From: Palsa-147 sp963771905
GTDB lineage: Bacteria; Acidobacteriota; Terriglobia; Acidiferrales; UBA7541
Length of the DNA stretch: 64,000 nt
Direction of reading: 5' to 3'
NCBI GenBank assembly: GCA_963771905.1
Contig: CAVYVI010000001.1
Coordinates: forward strand, 62,001-126,000
Within the stretch, counting starts at the first letter, position 1. Each line of letters opens with the position of its first letter. The translations under genes and the position numbers were made by a program. This document shows positions 46,260 through 55,412 of the stretch, piece by piece. A model generated the notes under the pieces. That model searched no databases. It had not been told where the DNA came from and saw only the letters and a list, made by a program, of their open reading frames with translations.

Positions 46260-47671
46260 CTAGTCGCCCTCGTTCCGGCATTGAGGCCCGCTTCGCCTCT
46301 GTCCCCCGCCAGGAAACTCCGCACAGCCCCGGCCGTTCGGTTGCTCAAATCGATGCAATCTCCAATGGATGGACCGTCGAGATAATTTCCCACGAGAAAT
46401 AGACCCGGCAATTTCGCGGCCTCGGCGCGGACGCCTTCGACAATTTTTCCGTGCCCGAGATTGTATTGCGGCAGCGCTTTTCCGTAGCGCCATATGTGCC
46501 GTTCGACCGGTGCGCCGCTAATCTGAAGAACCTTTCCAATTTCCTCTTCGACAATCTCGCCCATGAAATCGGCGTTCTTCTCGACAATCTCAGGATCGGT
46601 TGCGCCGCCAACGAAGCTTGTTACGAGGACCGAACCGTTCGGCGCGCAGCAGGGGAACAGCGACGAGTTCCACACCGTGCCGAGAGTGCGGATTCCTTCT
46701 TTTCGGGGTATGAGCACGCCGAAACCAGCCAGGGAATTGCCCACCTGAAGCCGGTTGAAGCCCATTCCCACGACGGCGACGGGCGCATAGGGCACGCCCG
46801 AGAGAGTTCGTGCGAGATGCGGGGATATTCCATCGAGGAAATGTCCCGCGGCATAGGCCGGAGCCGCGACGACGATCGCTGTGACTGACACGGTCTCGCG
46901 CTGCAAGCCGTGCAAAAGTTGCAGCGTGAAACCCGAGGTAGCGTCGCCATCGTTCCGCTCGATCGTTTCCACACGCGTATTCGGCACTAGCGAAGCGCCA
47001 AGCGCGCTCGTGAATCCGTCAAGCAGTGATCTGAATCCGCCGCTGAAGGAGCACAGCCCGGGCCGCGGATCAGCCTGTCCTTTTCGCGCTCCCATCGCCC
47101 CGCGAATGACGCTGCCGTATTGCCGCTCCCATTGGTCGAGAGACGGAAACGCACTCTTGAGGCTCAGCATTTCAGGGTCGCCAGCGTAGACGCCCGAAAC
47201 GAACGGCGCGACGAGATACTCGAGGATCTCGTGCCCAAATTTTCGCCGGACAAAATCGGCCACCGATTCCTCGAGATTCGGCGGCTGACTCCGGTGCAAC
47301 GCTTCAGTCAGGATCCTATATCGCGAGCTAATGCTGAGAAGCGAACTCGTCAGAATGGCGGGCGGGGACATCGGTACGGCGCGCAGTCGGCCGCGGACGA
47401 GTACGTAACGAGGCGCTCGCGGGTCTGCCTTGAGAAGTTTGCCTTCGAGCCCGAGGTCGCGCACGAGTTCGAGAACCTGCGGTGCGCCCAGAAAGCTTTG
47501 CGGTCCTGATTCGAATCGAAAGCCATTCTTTTCGACCGTGCCGATGAGTCCGCCCGCGCGATCATGCGTTTCGAGCAGGAGCACGGACGCACCGAGTTTC
47601 TGCAATCGATAGGCGCACGAAAGTCCGGAGATCCCTCCTCCGATGACGGCGACTTGGGGCGGCGTGGACAT
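46256..47671 (-). CDS. hemG: protoporphyrinogen oxidase, HemY type
   Basis: Oxidises protoporphyrinogen IX to protoporphyrin IX with FAD. 471 residues: FAD-binding VAVIGGGISGLSCAYRL, ETHDRAGGLIGTV, FRFESGPQSFL, and GLFLVGNYLDGPSIGDCIDL at the C-terminus. This is the oxygen-dependent HemY class, not E. coli flavodoxin-like HemG, in spite of the shared symbol. Last gene of the minus-strand haem arm hemE-hemN-hemG, 15 bases after hemN. Confidence 0.93.
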   Translation of the reverse strand: MSTPPQVAVIGGGISGLSCAYRLQKLGASVLLLETHDRAGGLIGTVEKNGFRFESGPQSFLGAPQVLELVRDLGLEGKLLKADPRAPRYVLVRGRLRAVPMSPPAILTSSLLSISSRYRILTEALHRSQPPNLEESVADFVRRKFGHEILEYLVAPFVSGVYAGDPEMLSLKSAFPSLDQWERQYGSVIRGAMGARKGQADPRPGLCSFSGGFRSLLDGFTSALGASLVPNTRVETIERNDGDATSGFTLQLLHGLQRETVSVTAIVVAAPAYAAGHFLDGISPHLARTLSGVPYAPVAVVGMGFNRLQVGNSLAGFGVLIPRKEGIRTLGTVWNSSLFPCCAPNGSVLVTSFVGGATDPEIVEKNADFMGEIVEEEIGKVLQISGAPVERHIWRYGKALPQYNLGHGKIVEGVRAEAAKLPGLFLVGNYLDGPSIGDCIDLSNRTAGAVRSFLAGDRGEAGLNAGTRATS

Positions 47672-47686
47672 TCTCAGTGCGGAGGC

Positions 47687-49099
47687 TTACAGCGTCTTCG
47701 AAAACAGCGGCCGGCTGTCCATCTGCTGCTCGCGAAGATACCGGTCGAAAATCATTCCCACGTTGCGGATGAAAACGCGTCCCAGCGGCGTAACGCGAAT
47801 TTCATCGGCATCCGTGACGACGAGCCCGTCTTGGCGAAACTCCTCGATCTGCGCAAGTTCCGGTGCGAAATATTCGTCGAACAAAATCGTGAACTTATTT
47901 TCGATCTCGCGTTTGCGAATCACCGTATGGCACAGCAGCCGGCCAATCACCGCGCGACGCAGCCGGTCATCGTCGGTGAGCCGGTAGCCGCGCATCGTTG
48001 CAATTCCGTGGCGCGATGCGGCATCTGCGTAAGCCGGCAATTCACGGAAATTCTGTGCGTACGCCGCGTCGAATCCGCTGATGGCGCTCACGCCCATGCC
48101 GTAAAGATCCGCGCCCGCTTTCGTCGTGTAACCTTGAAAATTTCGATGCAGGGTGCGATTCCGCTGCGCCACGGCGAGCTCGTCCGTCGGCCGCGCAAAA
48201 TGATCCATGCCAATATATTCGTAGCCCGCGCCGACAAATTTCTCGAGTCCAACCTGGAAAATGCGGAACTTTTCCATACCTTCGGGCAAATGCCCCTGAA
48301 ACGATCCCTGCTGCTTCTTGAGCCAGGGGACATGCGCGTAGCTGAACATCGCCACGCGGTCGGGCGAAAGCGTAAACACCTGATCAATCGTCGCGGCGAA
48401 GCTATCCACTGTCTGATATGGCAAGCCGTAGATCAGATCGACATTCATGCTGTCGAAGCCCAGCGCTCGTGCGGCTTCGATGAGCTCTCGCGTCATTTCG
48501 TACGGCTGCACGCGGTGGACCGTTTCCTGCACCTTGGGATTGAAATCCTGCAGGCCCATGCTCAGCCGGTTGAATCCAAGCCGGCGCAACGATTCGAGAT
48601 GCTCTCGGCTCGTGACGCGCGGATCGACCTCGATTCCGATTTCAGCCTCGGGCGCGAACGCAAATCTTTCGCGGGTGTAGCCGAATAAATCCTCCATCTG
48701 CGCCGGAGAGAGGTACGTCGGCGTCCCGCCTCCCCAATGGAACTGCACGACAGGCCGATTCCGCGAAACGAATCGGCTGACGTGTTCGATTTCATGCTTG
48801 AGGGTCGTCAGATAGGGAACGGAGACGCTTTTGTCTTTCTGAATCGAGACGGTACACGCGCAGAACAAGCACAGACTTTCGCAAAATGGGAGATGCATGT
48901 AAAGCGAGACGGGCGTTCCCGCGACATCGGCTGCGGCGTACGTTCTTTCAAGATCGTCTGGCCCGAAATCTTCTTTCCAGACGGGAGCTGTGGGATAGCT
49001 CGTGTAGCGTGGGCCCGGACGATTGTATTTTGCGAGGAATTCCTCGGACACCTGCGAAACAGTCCGCGCGTCGTGCGAGTTCAAACTCAGTTCAGCCAT
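47687..49099 (-). CDS. hemN: oxygen-independent coproporphyrinogen III oxidase
   Basis: Radical SAM enzyme that makes protoporphyrinogen IX from coproporphyrinogen III. 470 residues. The [4Fe-4S] motif CESLCLFC uses C73, C77 and C80. HFHWGGGTPTYLSP-like region (VQFHWGGGTPTYLS), SIGVDPR-type EIGIEVDPRVTSREHL, and RLSMGLQDFNPKVQETVHR, NVDLIYGLPYQT are present. Length and the long C-terminal domain fit true HemN and not HemW. It lies 11 bases after hemE. Confidence 0.95.
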   Translation of the reverse strand: MAELSLNSHDARTVSQVSEEFLAKYNRPGPRYTSYPTAPVWKEDFGPDDLERTYAAADVAGTPVSLYMHLPFCESLCLFCACTVSIQKDKSVSVPYLTTLKHEIEHVSRFVSRNRPVVQFHWGGGTPTYLSPAQMEDLFGYTRERFAFAPEAEIGIEVDPRVTSREHLESLRRLGFNRLSMGLQDFNPKVQETVHRVQPYEMTRELIEAARALGFDSMNVDLIYGLPYQTVDSFAATIDQVFTLSPDRVAMFSYAHVPWLKKQQGSFQGHLPEGMEKFRIFQVGLEKFVGAGYEYIGMDHFARPTDELAVAQRNRTLHRNFQGYTTKAGADLYGMGVSAISGFDAAYAQNFRELPAYADAASRHGIATMRGYRLTDDDRLRRAVIGRLLCHTVIRKREIENKFTILFDEYFAPELAQIEEFRQDGLVVTDADEIRVTPLGRVFIRNVGMIFDRYLREQQMDSRPLFSKTL

Positions 49100-49110
49100 T
49101 TGGAATTCGC

Positions 49111-50202
49111 TTATCTTGCAGCGATTTGACCGGTCTCGCTTCGCAAGTTTTCGTCTGGCACCGCCGCGCGGAACTCCTGGCCCGCGCGGACAAACGCCCG
49201 AGCATTTTCGACGGGCGTGTTAGGCAAAATGCCGTGACCGAGATTCAAAATGTGCCCAAAGCCGCGGGTCTTCCGGACCGCCGCTCGCGCGGCGACCGCT
49301 ACGATGTCTTCACGCGTCAGAAGCACGCGCGGGTCGATATTACCCTGCAACGCGACGCGGCCGCCCAGGCGGTCCCGCGCCTCTTCGAGATCGACGCGCC
49401 AATCTACGCTCACCACATCCGCGTCCGATCGACCGAGTAAATCGAGAAGATGCGCGGTTCCTTTGGAATACAGAATCAAGGGCGCCTTCGCCGATCGCAA
49501 GTGTTCGATCACGCTCTTCGTGGCCGGCAGCGCAAACGCCTCGTATTCTTCGCGGCTAAGTTCTCCCGCCCACGTATCGAACAACTGCACAGCGGTAGCT
49601 CCAGCTTCAATTTGTGCCCGGAGATAGGGGGCTGTCGCTCTCGCAATCTTATCGAGAAGCGCGCGAAGCAGTTCGGGCTCCAAGTACAGCATCTGCTTGA
49701 TGGTAGAAAGCTCGCCGCGCGTCTGCCCCTCGACCATATAACAGGCCAACGTCCACGGCGCCGCGGCAAATCCAAGGATGGGAACCGTCGGCCCGGCTTC
49801 ACGGCAGATTTCGCGGATGGCATCGCCGACAAAACGTGTCACCTCGTTCGGATCGAACAGGCGCAGTTGCTCGACGCCGGCGGCGTCGCGAATCGGGTTT
49901 CCAAGAATTGGCCCAGCGTCCGGAACATCCAGCGGCAGACCCATCGCCTCGGCCACGATAAGAATGTCCGAGAAAACGATAATCGCATCAACGCCAATGG
50001 TACGAAAAGGCTGCAGAGAGACTTCGGCAGCCAGTTCCGGTGTCTTGCAGACTTCCAGAAACGTATGCTTTTCTCGGAGCGCACGATATTCGGAGAGGTA
50101 TCGCCCGGCTTGGCGCATGATCCATACCGGCACGCGCTCGACTGGCTCACAGCGGCAGGCTCTCAAAAACAGATCTTTTCGATCCCTTATCTCGGTGTTC
50201 AT
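49111..50202 (-). CDS. hemE: uroporphyrinogen decarboxylase
   Basis: Converts uroporphyrinogen III to coproporphyrinogen III. 363 residues: VPVWIMRQAGRYLSEYR, FSDILIVAEAMGLPLDV, FAAPWTLACYMVEG, LFDTWAGELS, VVSVDWRVDL, LQGNIDPRVL, and FGHILNLGHGILPNTPVENA. All family signatures are intact. ATG at 50202 is used; the frame extends upstream but without family homology. First gene of the minus-strand haem arm, divergent from the HemX-like gene. Confidence 0.97.
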   Translation of the reverse strand: MNTEIRDRKDLFLRACRCEPVERVPVWIMRQAGRYLSEYRALREKHTFLEVCKTPELAAEVSLQPFRTIGVDAIIVFSDILIVAEAMGLPLDVPDAGPILGNPIRDAAGVEQLRLFDPNEVTRFVGDAIREICREAGPTVPILGFAAAPWTLACYMVEGQTRGELSTIKQMLYLEPELLRALLDKIARATAPYLRAQIEAGATAVQLFDTWAGELSREEYEAFALPATKSVIEHLRSAKAPLILYSKGTAHLLDLLGRSDADVVSVDWRVDLEEARDRLGGRVALQGNIDPRVLLTREDIVAVAARAAVRKTRGFGHILNLGHGILPNTPVENARAFVRAGQEFRAAVPDENLRSETGQIAAR

Positions 50203-50324
50203 ATGCGATTCGGCGTCACGGCCATGATAGCAGATGGCGAGCGATGCCGGGATGACACTCCTGCCGCTGAGCTCGGCAGCCAAGAAGGCGAGCGTCGATG
50301 CGCGCGCGCAGCTTGTTTCGGGTT

Positions 50325-50330
50325 TATAAT
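50325..50330 (+). promoter_or_regulatory. -10 box for the HemX-like/hemACDBL operon
   Basis: A perfect TATAAT about 78 bases before the ATG at 50408, in the divergent gap with hemE (50203-50407). The -35 region at the right spacing is GC-rich and poor, so an activator may be needed. Confidence 0.4.
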
Positions 50331-50407
50331 ACGAGGTTTACAGGGTCAGTGTCCCTGGGGCCGTCGATGCAATCCGTCCAGAGGTTCGCGCGCAGAATGA
50401 CGAGCGT

Positions 50408-51223
50408 ATGAATTCGATCCCTGAATACGCCTGCCTCACGTTCTATGCCGTAAGCTTCTTTTGCTATGCGCGATACCTTTACACCAACGACCGCTGGCTT
50501 GGCCGCGCCGCCACGCTGTGTCTCGCCGCCGGAATCGCAGCTCATTATTTTGCTTTGCTCGAACGCTCGCGAGCCATGCACGCCGTGCCTTACGACGATC
50601 TCTACGGCTCCATGTCGTTGTTCGCATGGCTCCTCGGCGCGACCTATCTCGGCCTCGAGCTTCTTCACGGGCGACGCTCGGTCGGGGCCTTCGTCACGCC
50701 GATTCTTCTGATTTGCACCGCATGCGTCACTTTGCTTGCTCCGAAGACTGCTCCGCCTCCTCCTCCGGCGCGTGGCCCGCTCTTCGCGTTGCATGTAACG
50801 CTGAACACCCTGGCGTACTCCGCTTTCGCTTTATCGTTTGTCCTGAGTCTCATCTATCTGATTCAGAGTCGCGTGCTGAAGGAGCGGCGTCCGGGTCGCA
50901 TCTTCTGGCGATTTCCGGCACTCGATGTTCTCGAAGGCATGAGCCGCAGCAGCGTTTGGGTCGGACTGGCGTCGCTCGCGTTAGGTGTGGCCTTCGGCTT
51001 CGTCTGGGAGCATCGGCTAACGGGACGTTACTCCGCCGCCGATCCCAAGGTCATTATCACGCTGGCCATCTTCGCGCTCTACATCGCATACTTATGGCTC
51101 GCGGGGAGCGCTGGGTGGCGCGGCGCGCGCGCCGCACGGATCTGCGCCTGTAATTTTGTAATCGTATTGTTTAGCTATACGTTTGTGAATTTGTATCTGA
51201 CCAGTTTTCATAGGTACCTTTGA
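50408..51223 (+). CDS. CcsA/HemX-like integral membrane protein
   Basis: 271 residues, about eight membrane helices, of the CcsA/CcmC/HemX superfamily. The tryptophan-rich haem-handling WWD motif of true CcsA is not present. Conserved-looking parts are HAVPYDDLYGSMSLFAWLLGATYLGLE and HVTLNTLAYSAFALSFVLSLIYLIQ. Its stop overlaps the hemA start by one base, and hemX-hemA is a known pairing (in Bacillus HemX lowers HemA levels), so a regulatory or assembly role near HemA is likely; a cytochrome c role is the alternative. Confidence 0.8.
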   Translation: MNSIPEYACLTFYAVSFFCYARYLYTNDRWLGRAATLCLAAGIAAHYFALLERSRAMHAVPYDDLYGSMSLFAWLLGATYLGLELLHGRRSVGAFVTPILLICTACVTLLAPKTAPPPPPARGPLFALHVTLNTLAYSAFALSFVLSLIYLIQSRVLKERRPGRIFWRFPALDVLEGMSRSSVWVGLASLALGVAFGFVWEHRLTGRYSAADPKVIITLAIFALYIAYLWLAGSAGWRGARAARICACNFVIVLFSYTFVNLYLTSFHRYL

Positions 51224-52542
51224 TGGCCTCGATTTCCGACCCGACGAAAGCCGCTGCGGGCCGCGTGAGGATCGCGCTGATCGGGTGCAATCACCGGACC
51301 GCGCCGGTTGAGTTGCGCGAGCGAATCACGTTCACGCCGGAGCAGGCTCTGCGCGCCGCCGATGAATTGCGCCTTAGGGGAGTGCTCGAAGAGGCCGTGG
51401 TGCTCTCGACCTGCAATCGGAGCGAGCTGTACGGCGTTACGCCCGATCCCACGGCCGATGCTCAGGGCGCGATGGAAAATTTCCTGACGGACTTTCACGG
51501 GGTTTCGTCCATCGATCTGAGCGGACGGCTCTACCGCCAGACCAACAGCGAGGCTGTTCGACATCTTTTCCGCGTTGCCTCGGGACTCGATTCCATGCTC
51601 CTCGGCGAAGCGGAGATTCTGGGTCAAGTGCGCGATGCATATGGCCGAGCCCTCGAGCATGGCTCGACGGGACCCGTCCTGAATCGTCTCTTCCAGGGCG
51701 CGCTCGAAGTTGGTAAGCGCGTACGTTCGGAAACCGAGGTCGGCGCGCGGCCGATGTCGGTTGCATGGGCCGGTGTCAAATTGGCGGAGCGCGTGTTTGG
51801 CGATCTCGAAGGCCACGAGGCCATCATCGTCGGCGCCGGTGCCGTTGCGGAACAAGTCGTTCAACATTTGCGTGATCGCGGAATCGGCCGGTTGCTCGTG
51901 GTGAACCGCACGCGCGAAAGAGCCGATAATCTCGCCGAGCGAGTCGGAGGCGAGACAGTCGACTGGACGGCACTCGAGTCATCCCTCGCCTCACCCGATA
52001 TCATCGTCACGTCGGTCGGCAGCTCCGAGCCCATCTTGACCAGGGCTCTGCTTGAGCGCGTTCATGCCGCCCGGCAGGGCCGCGCATTGTTCGTCGTGGA
52101 TCTTGGTGTGCCGCGCAACGTCGAGGCGGATGCCGCAAACCTATACAATCTGTATCTCTACAATATCGACGACCTCGACGACATTGTCGAACAGAACCGG
52201 AAGACGCGCGAAGCCGAGATCCCCCGCGCTGAGGCGCTGATCACCGAGCATATTGCTAAATTCGAGACGTGGTGCGCGAGCGTCGAAGCCATCTCCATGA
52301 CGGCGCGTCTCCGCGAACGCCTCTTGAAAGAACGTGCGGCGCTGCTGCAGGAACGTGCTCCCGAGCTCGCGAGTCTTCCGGAAGAGGATCGCGAACGCAT
52401 CCTTCGTCTAACGGAGGAATTGATCGAGCGGGTCGTCCAGACGCCGAGCGATCGATTGCGACGCACGCGAGAATTGCGCCGGCGGCTGGCGGGAATCGAA
52501 GCATTGCGCGATCTCTTCGGGTTGGACGGCGAGGATTCGTGA
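51223..52542 (+). CDS. hemA: glutamyl-tRNA reductase
   Basis: Reduces glutamyl-tRNA-Glu to glutamate-1-semialdehyde, the first step of the C5 pathway. 439 residues: IGCNHRTAPVELRERI, catalytic Cys C64 in LSTCNRSELYG, HLFRVASGLDSMLLGEAEILGQV, IIVGAGAVAEQVVQHL (NADPH fold) and a C-terminal helical dimerisation domain. It starts within the stop of the HemX-like gene and its stop overlaps the hemC GTG by 4 bases. Confidence 0.97.
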   Translation: MASISDPTKAAAGRVRIALIGCNHRTAPVELRERITFTPEQALRAADELRLRGVLEEAVVLSTCNRSELYGVTPDPTADAQGAMENFLTDFHGVSSIDLSGRLYRQTNSEAVRHLFRVASGLDSMLLGEAEILGQVRDAYGRALEHGSTGPVLNRLFQGALEVGKRVRSETEVGARPMSVAWAGVKLAERVFGDLEGHEAIIVGAGAVAEQVVQHLRDRGIGRLLVVNRTRERADNLAERVGGETVDWTALESSLASPDIIVTSVGSSEPILTRALLERVHAARQGRALFVVDLGVPRNVEADAANLYNLYLYNIDDLDDIVEQNRKTREAEIPRAEALITEHIAKFETWCASVEAISMTARLRERLLKERAALLQERAPELASLPEEDRERILRLTEELIERVVQTPSDRLRRTRELRRRLAGIEALRDLFGLDGEDS

Positions 52543-53477
52543 GGCCACTCCGTATCGGCACGCGGGGCAGCAAGCTCGCACTCTGGCAGGCAAATCATAT
52601 TCGCGATCTCTTGGCCGGATTCCGTTCCACCGTCCCTGAAATAATCGTCGTCAAAACTTCTGGTGACCGTTTTCCAGAGTCGGCGATCGGCCAGATGAAC
52701 GTAAAGGGTGTTTTCATTAAAGAACTCGAGGATGCGCTTCTCGATGGCCGGATCGATCTGGCCGTCCATAGCATGAAGGATGTTCCGACAGTGTTGCCAA
52801 CAGGACTCCAGATAAGCGCCCTAACAAAGCGCGAGGATGTTCGTGATTGCCTTGTGTCCCGAAACGGCGAGGTGCTTGCCAGGCTTCGGGCCGGTGCGCG
52901 CGTCGGCACAAGCAGCTTACGGCGGCAATCGCAATTGCGGCATTACAGACGCGATCTCGATGTGCGGGACCTTCGCGGAAATGTCGACACACGCCTTCGA
53001 AAGCTTGATGCCGGAGATTTTGACGCCATCGTGCTCGCGAAAGCCGGGCTCGATCGACTCGGGTTTGCCGAACGCGCGACGCAAGTCATGAATCCGGAAG
53101 TGATGATGCCCGCCGTCGGCCAAGGCGCGTTGGGGGTCGAAACGCAAACGAACGATTCCGAAACGATTGCGATCGTCAAGAATTTAGATGACGCCGAAAC
53201 GCGCGCCTGCGTGAACGCCGAACGCGCCTTACTCGCCGAGCTTCAAGGCGGATGTCAGGTTCCGCTTGGAGCGTGGTGCAGAATTGAGCGCGGCCAATTG
53301 CATCTCGATGCCGCTGTTCTAAGCGCCGACGGCGTGGAGTGCATCCGGGGCAATTCGTGCGGCGAGGTGAGCGACGCGGAATCCGTCGGACGCGATCTCG
53401 GTCGGAAACTTCTCGAGGGCGGCGCTGATAAGATTCTGCGCGTTGTCGAACGCGTCGCGCGCGGAAAATTCTCGTGA
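52539..53477 (+). CDS. hemC: porphobilinogen deaminase (hydroxymethylbilane synthase)
   Basis: Joins four porphobilinogens into hydroxymethylbilane. 312 residues: LRIGTRGSKLALWQA, VHSMKDVPT, RLRAGARVGTSSLRRQSQL, DLRGNVDTRLRKLDAGDFDAIVLA and AELQGGCQVPLGAW with the dipyrromethane-cofactor cysteine C239. The GTG at 52539 overlaps the hemA stop (GTGA). The open frame continues upstream into hemA but has no family similarity there. Confidence 0.97.
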   Translation: MRPLRIGTRGSKLALWQANHIRDLLAGFRSTVPEIIVVKTSGDRFPESAIGQMNVKGVFIKELEDALLDGRIDLAVHSMKDVPTVLPTGLQISALTKREDVRDCLVSRNGEVLARLRAGARVGTSSLRRQSQLRHYRRDLDVRDLRGNVDTRLRKLDAGDFDAIVLAKAGLDRLGFAERATQVMNPEVMMPAVGQGALGVETQTNDSETIAIVKNLDDAETRACVNAERALLAELQGGCQVPLGAWCRIERGQLHLDAAVLSADGVECIRGNSCGEVSDAESVGRDLGRKLLEGGADKILRVVERVARGKFS

Positions 53478-54334
53478 TTGGCGAGAACAAACCTCTGGCG
53501 GGGAAGCGCGTTGTGGTGACGCGAGCGAGCGAGCAGGCGCATGATTTCGTTGCGCGCCTGCAGACTCTCGGCGCGGAAGTCCTTCTGCTGCCGACGGTCG
53601 GATTCGCCGATCCCGTCGACACGGTCTTGCTCGACGCGGCGCTCCGAGCGTTCGATCGCTTCGATTGGATCGTATTCACAAGCGAGAACGCCGTGCGATT
53701 TGTGAAGCGCCGCCTGGAGTCGCTGCATATCGATCTGACGACTCTGCATCCATTGCCGAAATGCGCCGCCGTCGGACCGATGACCGCGAGTGCGGCCGCA
53801 TCATTGGGATTCGCAGTGGACCGTGTCGCTGGCCGTCACAGTGGCGAATCGCTCGCCGCGGAGCTGCGTGCCGAACTCGCCGGCAAGCGCGTGTTGCTCC
53901 CTCGCAGCGATCTGGCAAACGATGATCTTCCGCGTGCGTTGCGCGAAACCGCGGGACAGGTGATCGACATTGTGGCGTACCGTACCGTCTCGCCGGGTGT
54001 TGAGATGGCGGCGCCGGTTGGCCGCATCCAAGGCGTCGAAGAACCCGCCGCCGATGTCGACGTCGCCGGCCGGATTGGCCGGGGCGAAGTCGACGTTGTA
54101 ACCTTTGCAAGTCCATCGGCATTCCGTCAGTTCGCCGAACTGTTCGATGCCGCGACGTTACATTTACTCGCCGGGTCCGCGCGGTTCGCCGCCATTGGGC
54201 CGACGACGGCTGGGGCAATTCGTGAAGCAGGCTGGCCCGTCGCAATCGAGGCGGAGGAAGCCACGTCCAAGGGGCTTGCGGACGCCATCGCGGCCCATTT
54301 TGAGCATGAATCATTGGGAGCTAAGCGCTCATGA
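53474..54334 (+). CDS. hemD: uroporphyrinogen-III synthase
   Basis: Cyclises hydroxymethylbilane to uroporphyrinogen III. 286 residues, two-lobed Rossmann-like fold: VVVTRASEQAHDFVARLQ, DWIVFTSENAVRFV, CAAVGPMTASAAAS, VLLPRSDLANDDLP, VDVVTFASPSAFRQF, FAAIGPTTAGAIREAG. HemD is weakly conserved in general, so position between hemC and hemB adds weight. GTGA overlap with hemC, ATGA overlap with hemB. Confidence 0.93.
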   Translation: MIGENKPLAGKRVVVTRASEQAHDFVARLQTLGAEVLLLPTVGFADPVDTVLLDAALRAFDRFDWIVFTSENAVRFVKRRLESLHIDLTTLHPLPKCAAVGPMTASAAASLGFAVDRVAGRHSGESLAAELRAELAGKRVLLPRSDLANDDLPRALRETAGQVIDIVAYRTVSPGVEMAAPVGRIQGVEEPAADVDVAGRIGRGEVDVVTFASPSAFRQFAELFDAATLHLLAGSARFAAIGPTTAGAIREAGWPVAIEAEEATSKGLADAIAAHFEHESLGAKRS

Positions 54335-55308
54335 CGTTCCCCGTCCAACGCCCGCGCCGCCTGCGGCGCACCGAAGCCCTTCGCGGCCTCGTTCGCGAGA
54401 CGCGTCTTGGCACGCACGGCTTAATCTATCCCATGTTCGTCTGTCCGGGAACGAATGTGCGGACCGAAGTCAGCTCGATGTCCGGCGTCTATCAGCAATC
54501 CGTTGACGAGCTCGTCGAGGAGTGCCGCGAAGTCGCCGATCTCGGCATTCCCGGAATCATTTTGTTTGGTCTGCCGGAGCGCAAGGACGAAACGGGATCG
54601 GAAGCCTCGGCGGAAGACGGTTCGGTTCAGAGAGCGATCGAAGCGATCCGAAAAGCGAAGCTCAATCTTCTGGTCATGACCGACGTTTGCCTTTGTGAGT
54701 ACACGAGTCACGGGCACTGCGGCGTCGTCAAAGACGGAGAAATTCTGAACGATCCGACGCTCGAATTACTGGCCGAAGAAGCCTTGTCGCACGCGCGCGC
54801 GGGGGCGGACATCGTTGCACCTTCGGACATGATGGACGGACGCGTCGCGGCGATTCGCCGGAGGCTGGACGAAAACGGGTTCGCCGATCTTCCGATTCTT
54901 TCGTACGCTGCAAAGTATTGCTCGGGCTTTTACGGCCCATTTCGCGAAGCCGCGCAATCGGCACCGCAATTTGGCGACCGCCGCGGCTACCAGATGGATC
55001 CGGCGAACGCGCGCGAGGCGTTGCGGGAGGTCGCGCTCGATCTCGACGAAGGCGCCGACATGGTGATGGTCAAGCCCGCGCTTTCGTATCTCGATATTGT
55101 GCAACGCGTGCGACAGGAATTTCAGGTGCCCGTGGGCGCATACAACGTCAGCGGCGAATATGCGATGGTGAAAGCCGCAGCGCAAAACGGATGGATCGAT
55201 GAAAAACGCGTCGTGCTCGAGATTTTGACAAGTATCTATCGCGCGGGTGCGGAAATTATCCTAACGTATCATGCCAAGGACGCCGCGCGCTGGCTCAGCA
55301 CGGGCTGA
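54331..55308 (+). CDS. hemB: delta-aminolevulinic acid dehydratase (porphobilinogen synthase)
   Basis: Condenses two aminolevulinates to porphobilinogen. 325 residues. The zinc-binding cysteines C120, C122 and C130 are present in DVCLCEYTSHGHCG, so this is a zinc-type enzyme. Schiff-base lysine regions are visible: SYAAKYCSGFYGPFR and MVKPALSYLDIV. The RRGYQMDPANAREAL region is also standard. It is the fifth gene of the plus-strand haem arm, overlapping hemD by 4 bases. Confidence 0.97.
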   Translation: MTFPVQRPRRLRRTEALRGLVRETRLGTHGLIYPMFVCPGTNVRTEVSSMSGVYQQSVDELVEECREVADLGIPGIILFGLPERKDETGSEASAEDGSVQRAIEAIRKAKLNLLVMTDVCLCEYTSHGHCGVVKDGEILNDPTLELLAEEALSHARAGADIVAPSDMMDGRVAAIRRRLDENGFADLPILSYAAKYCSGFYGPFREAAQSAPQFGDRRGYQMDPANAREALREVALDLDEGADMVMVKPALSYLDIVQRVRQEFQVPVGAYNVSGEYAMVKAAAQNGWIDEKRVVLEILTSIYRAGAEIILTYHAKDAARWLSTG

Positions 55309-55412
55309 CGTCTACTGCGAGTGCGAACTTGCAATCTATCGTTGAGCTCTCTTCGTGGAGTTTGCTCGTTCTAATGCATCAATTCTCGCTGCAACCAGAA
55401 AGGTCACACCGG

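Noticed and set aside
47564..48688. 374-codon plus-strand frame opposite hemN and hemG
   Set aside because: Antisense to two certain haem genes; no ribosome site or recognised motif.
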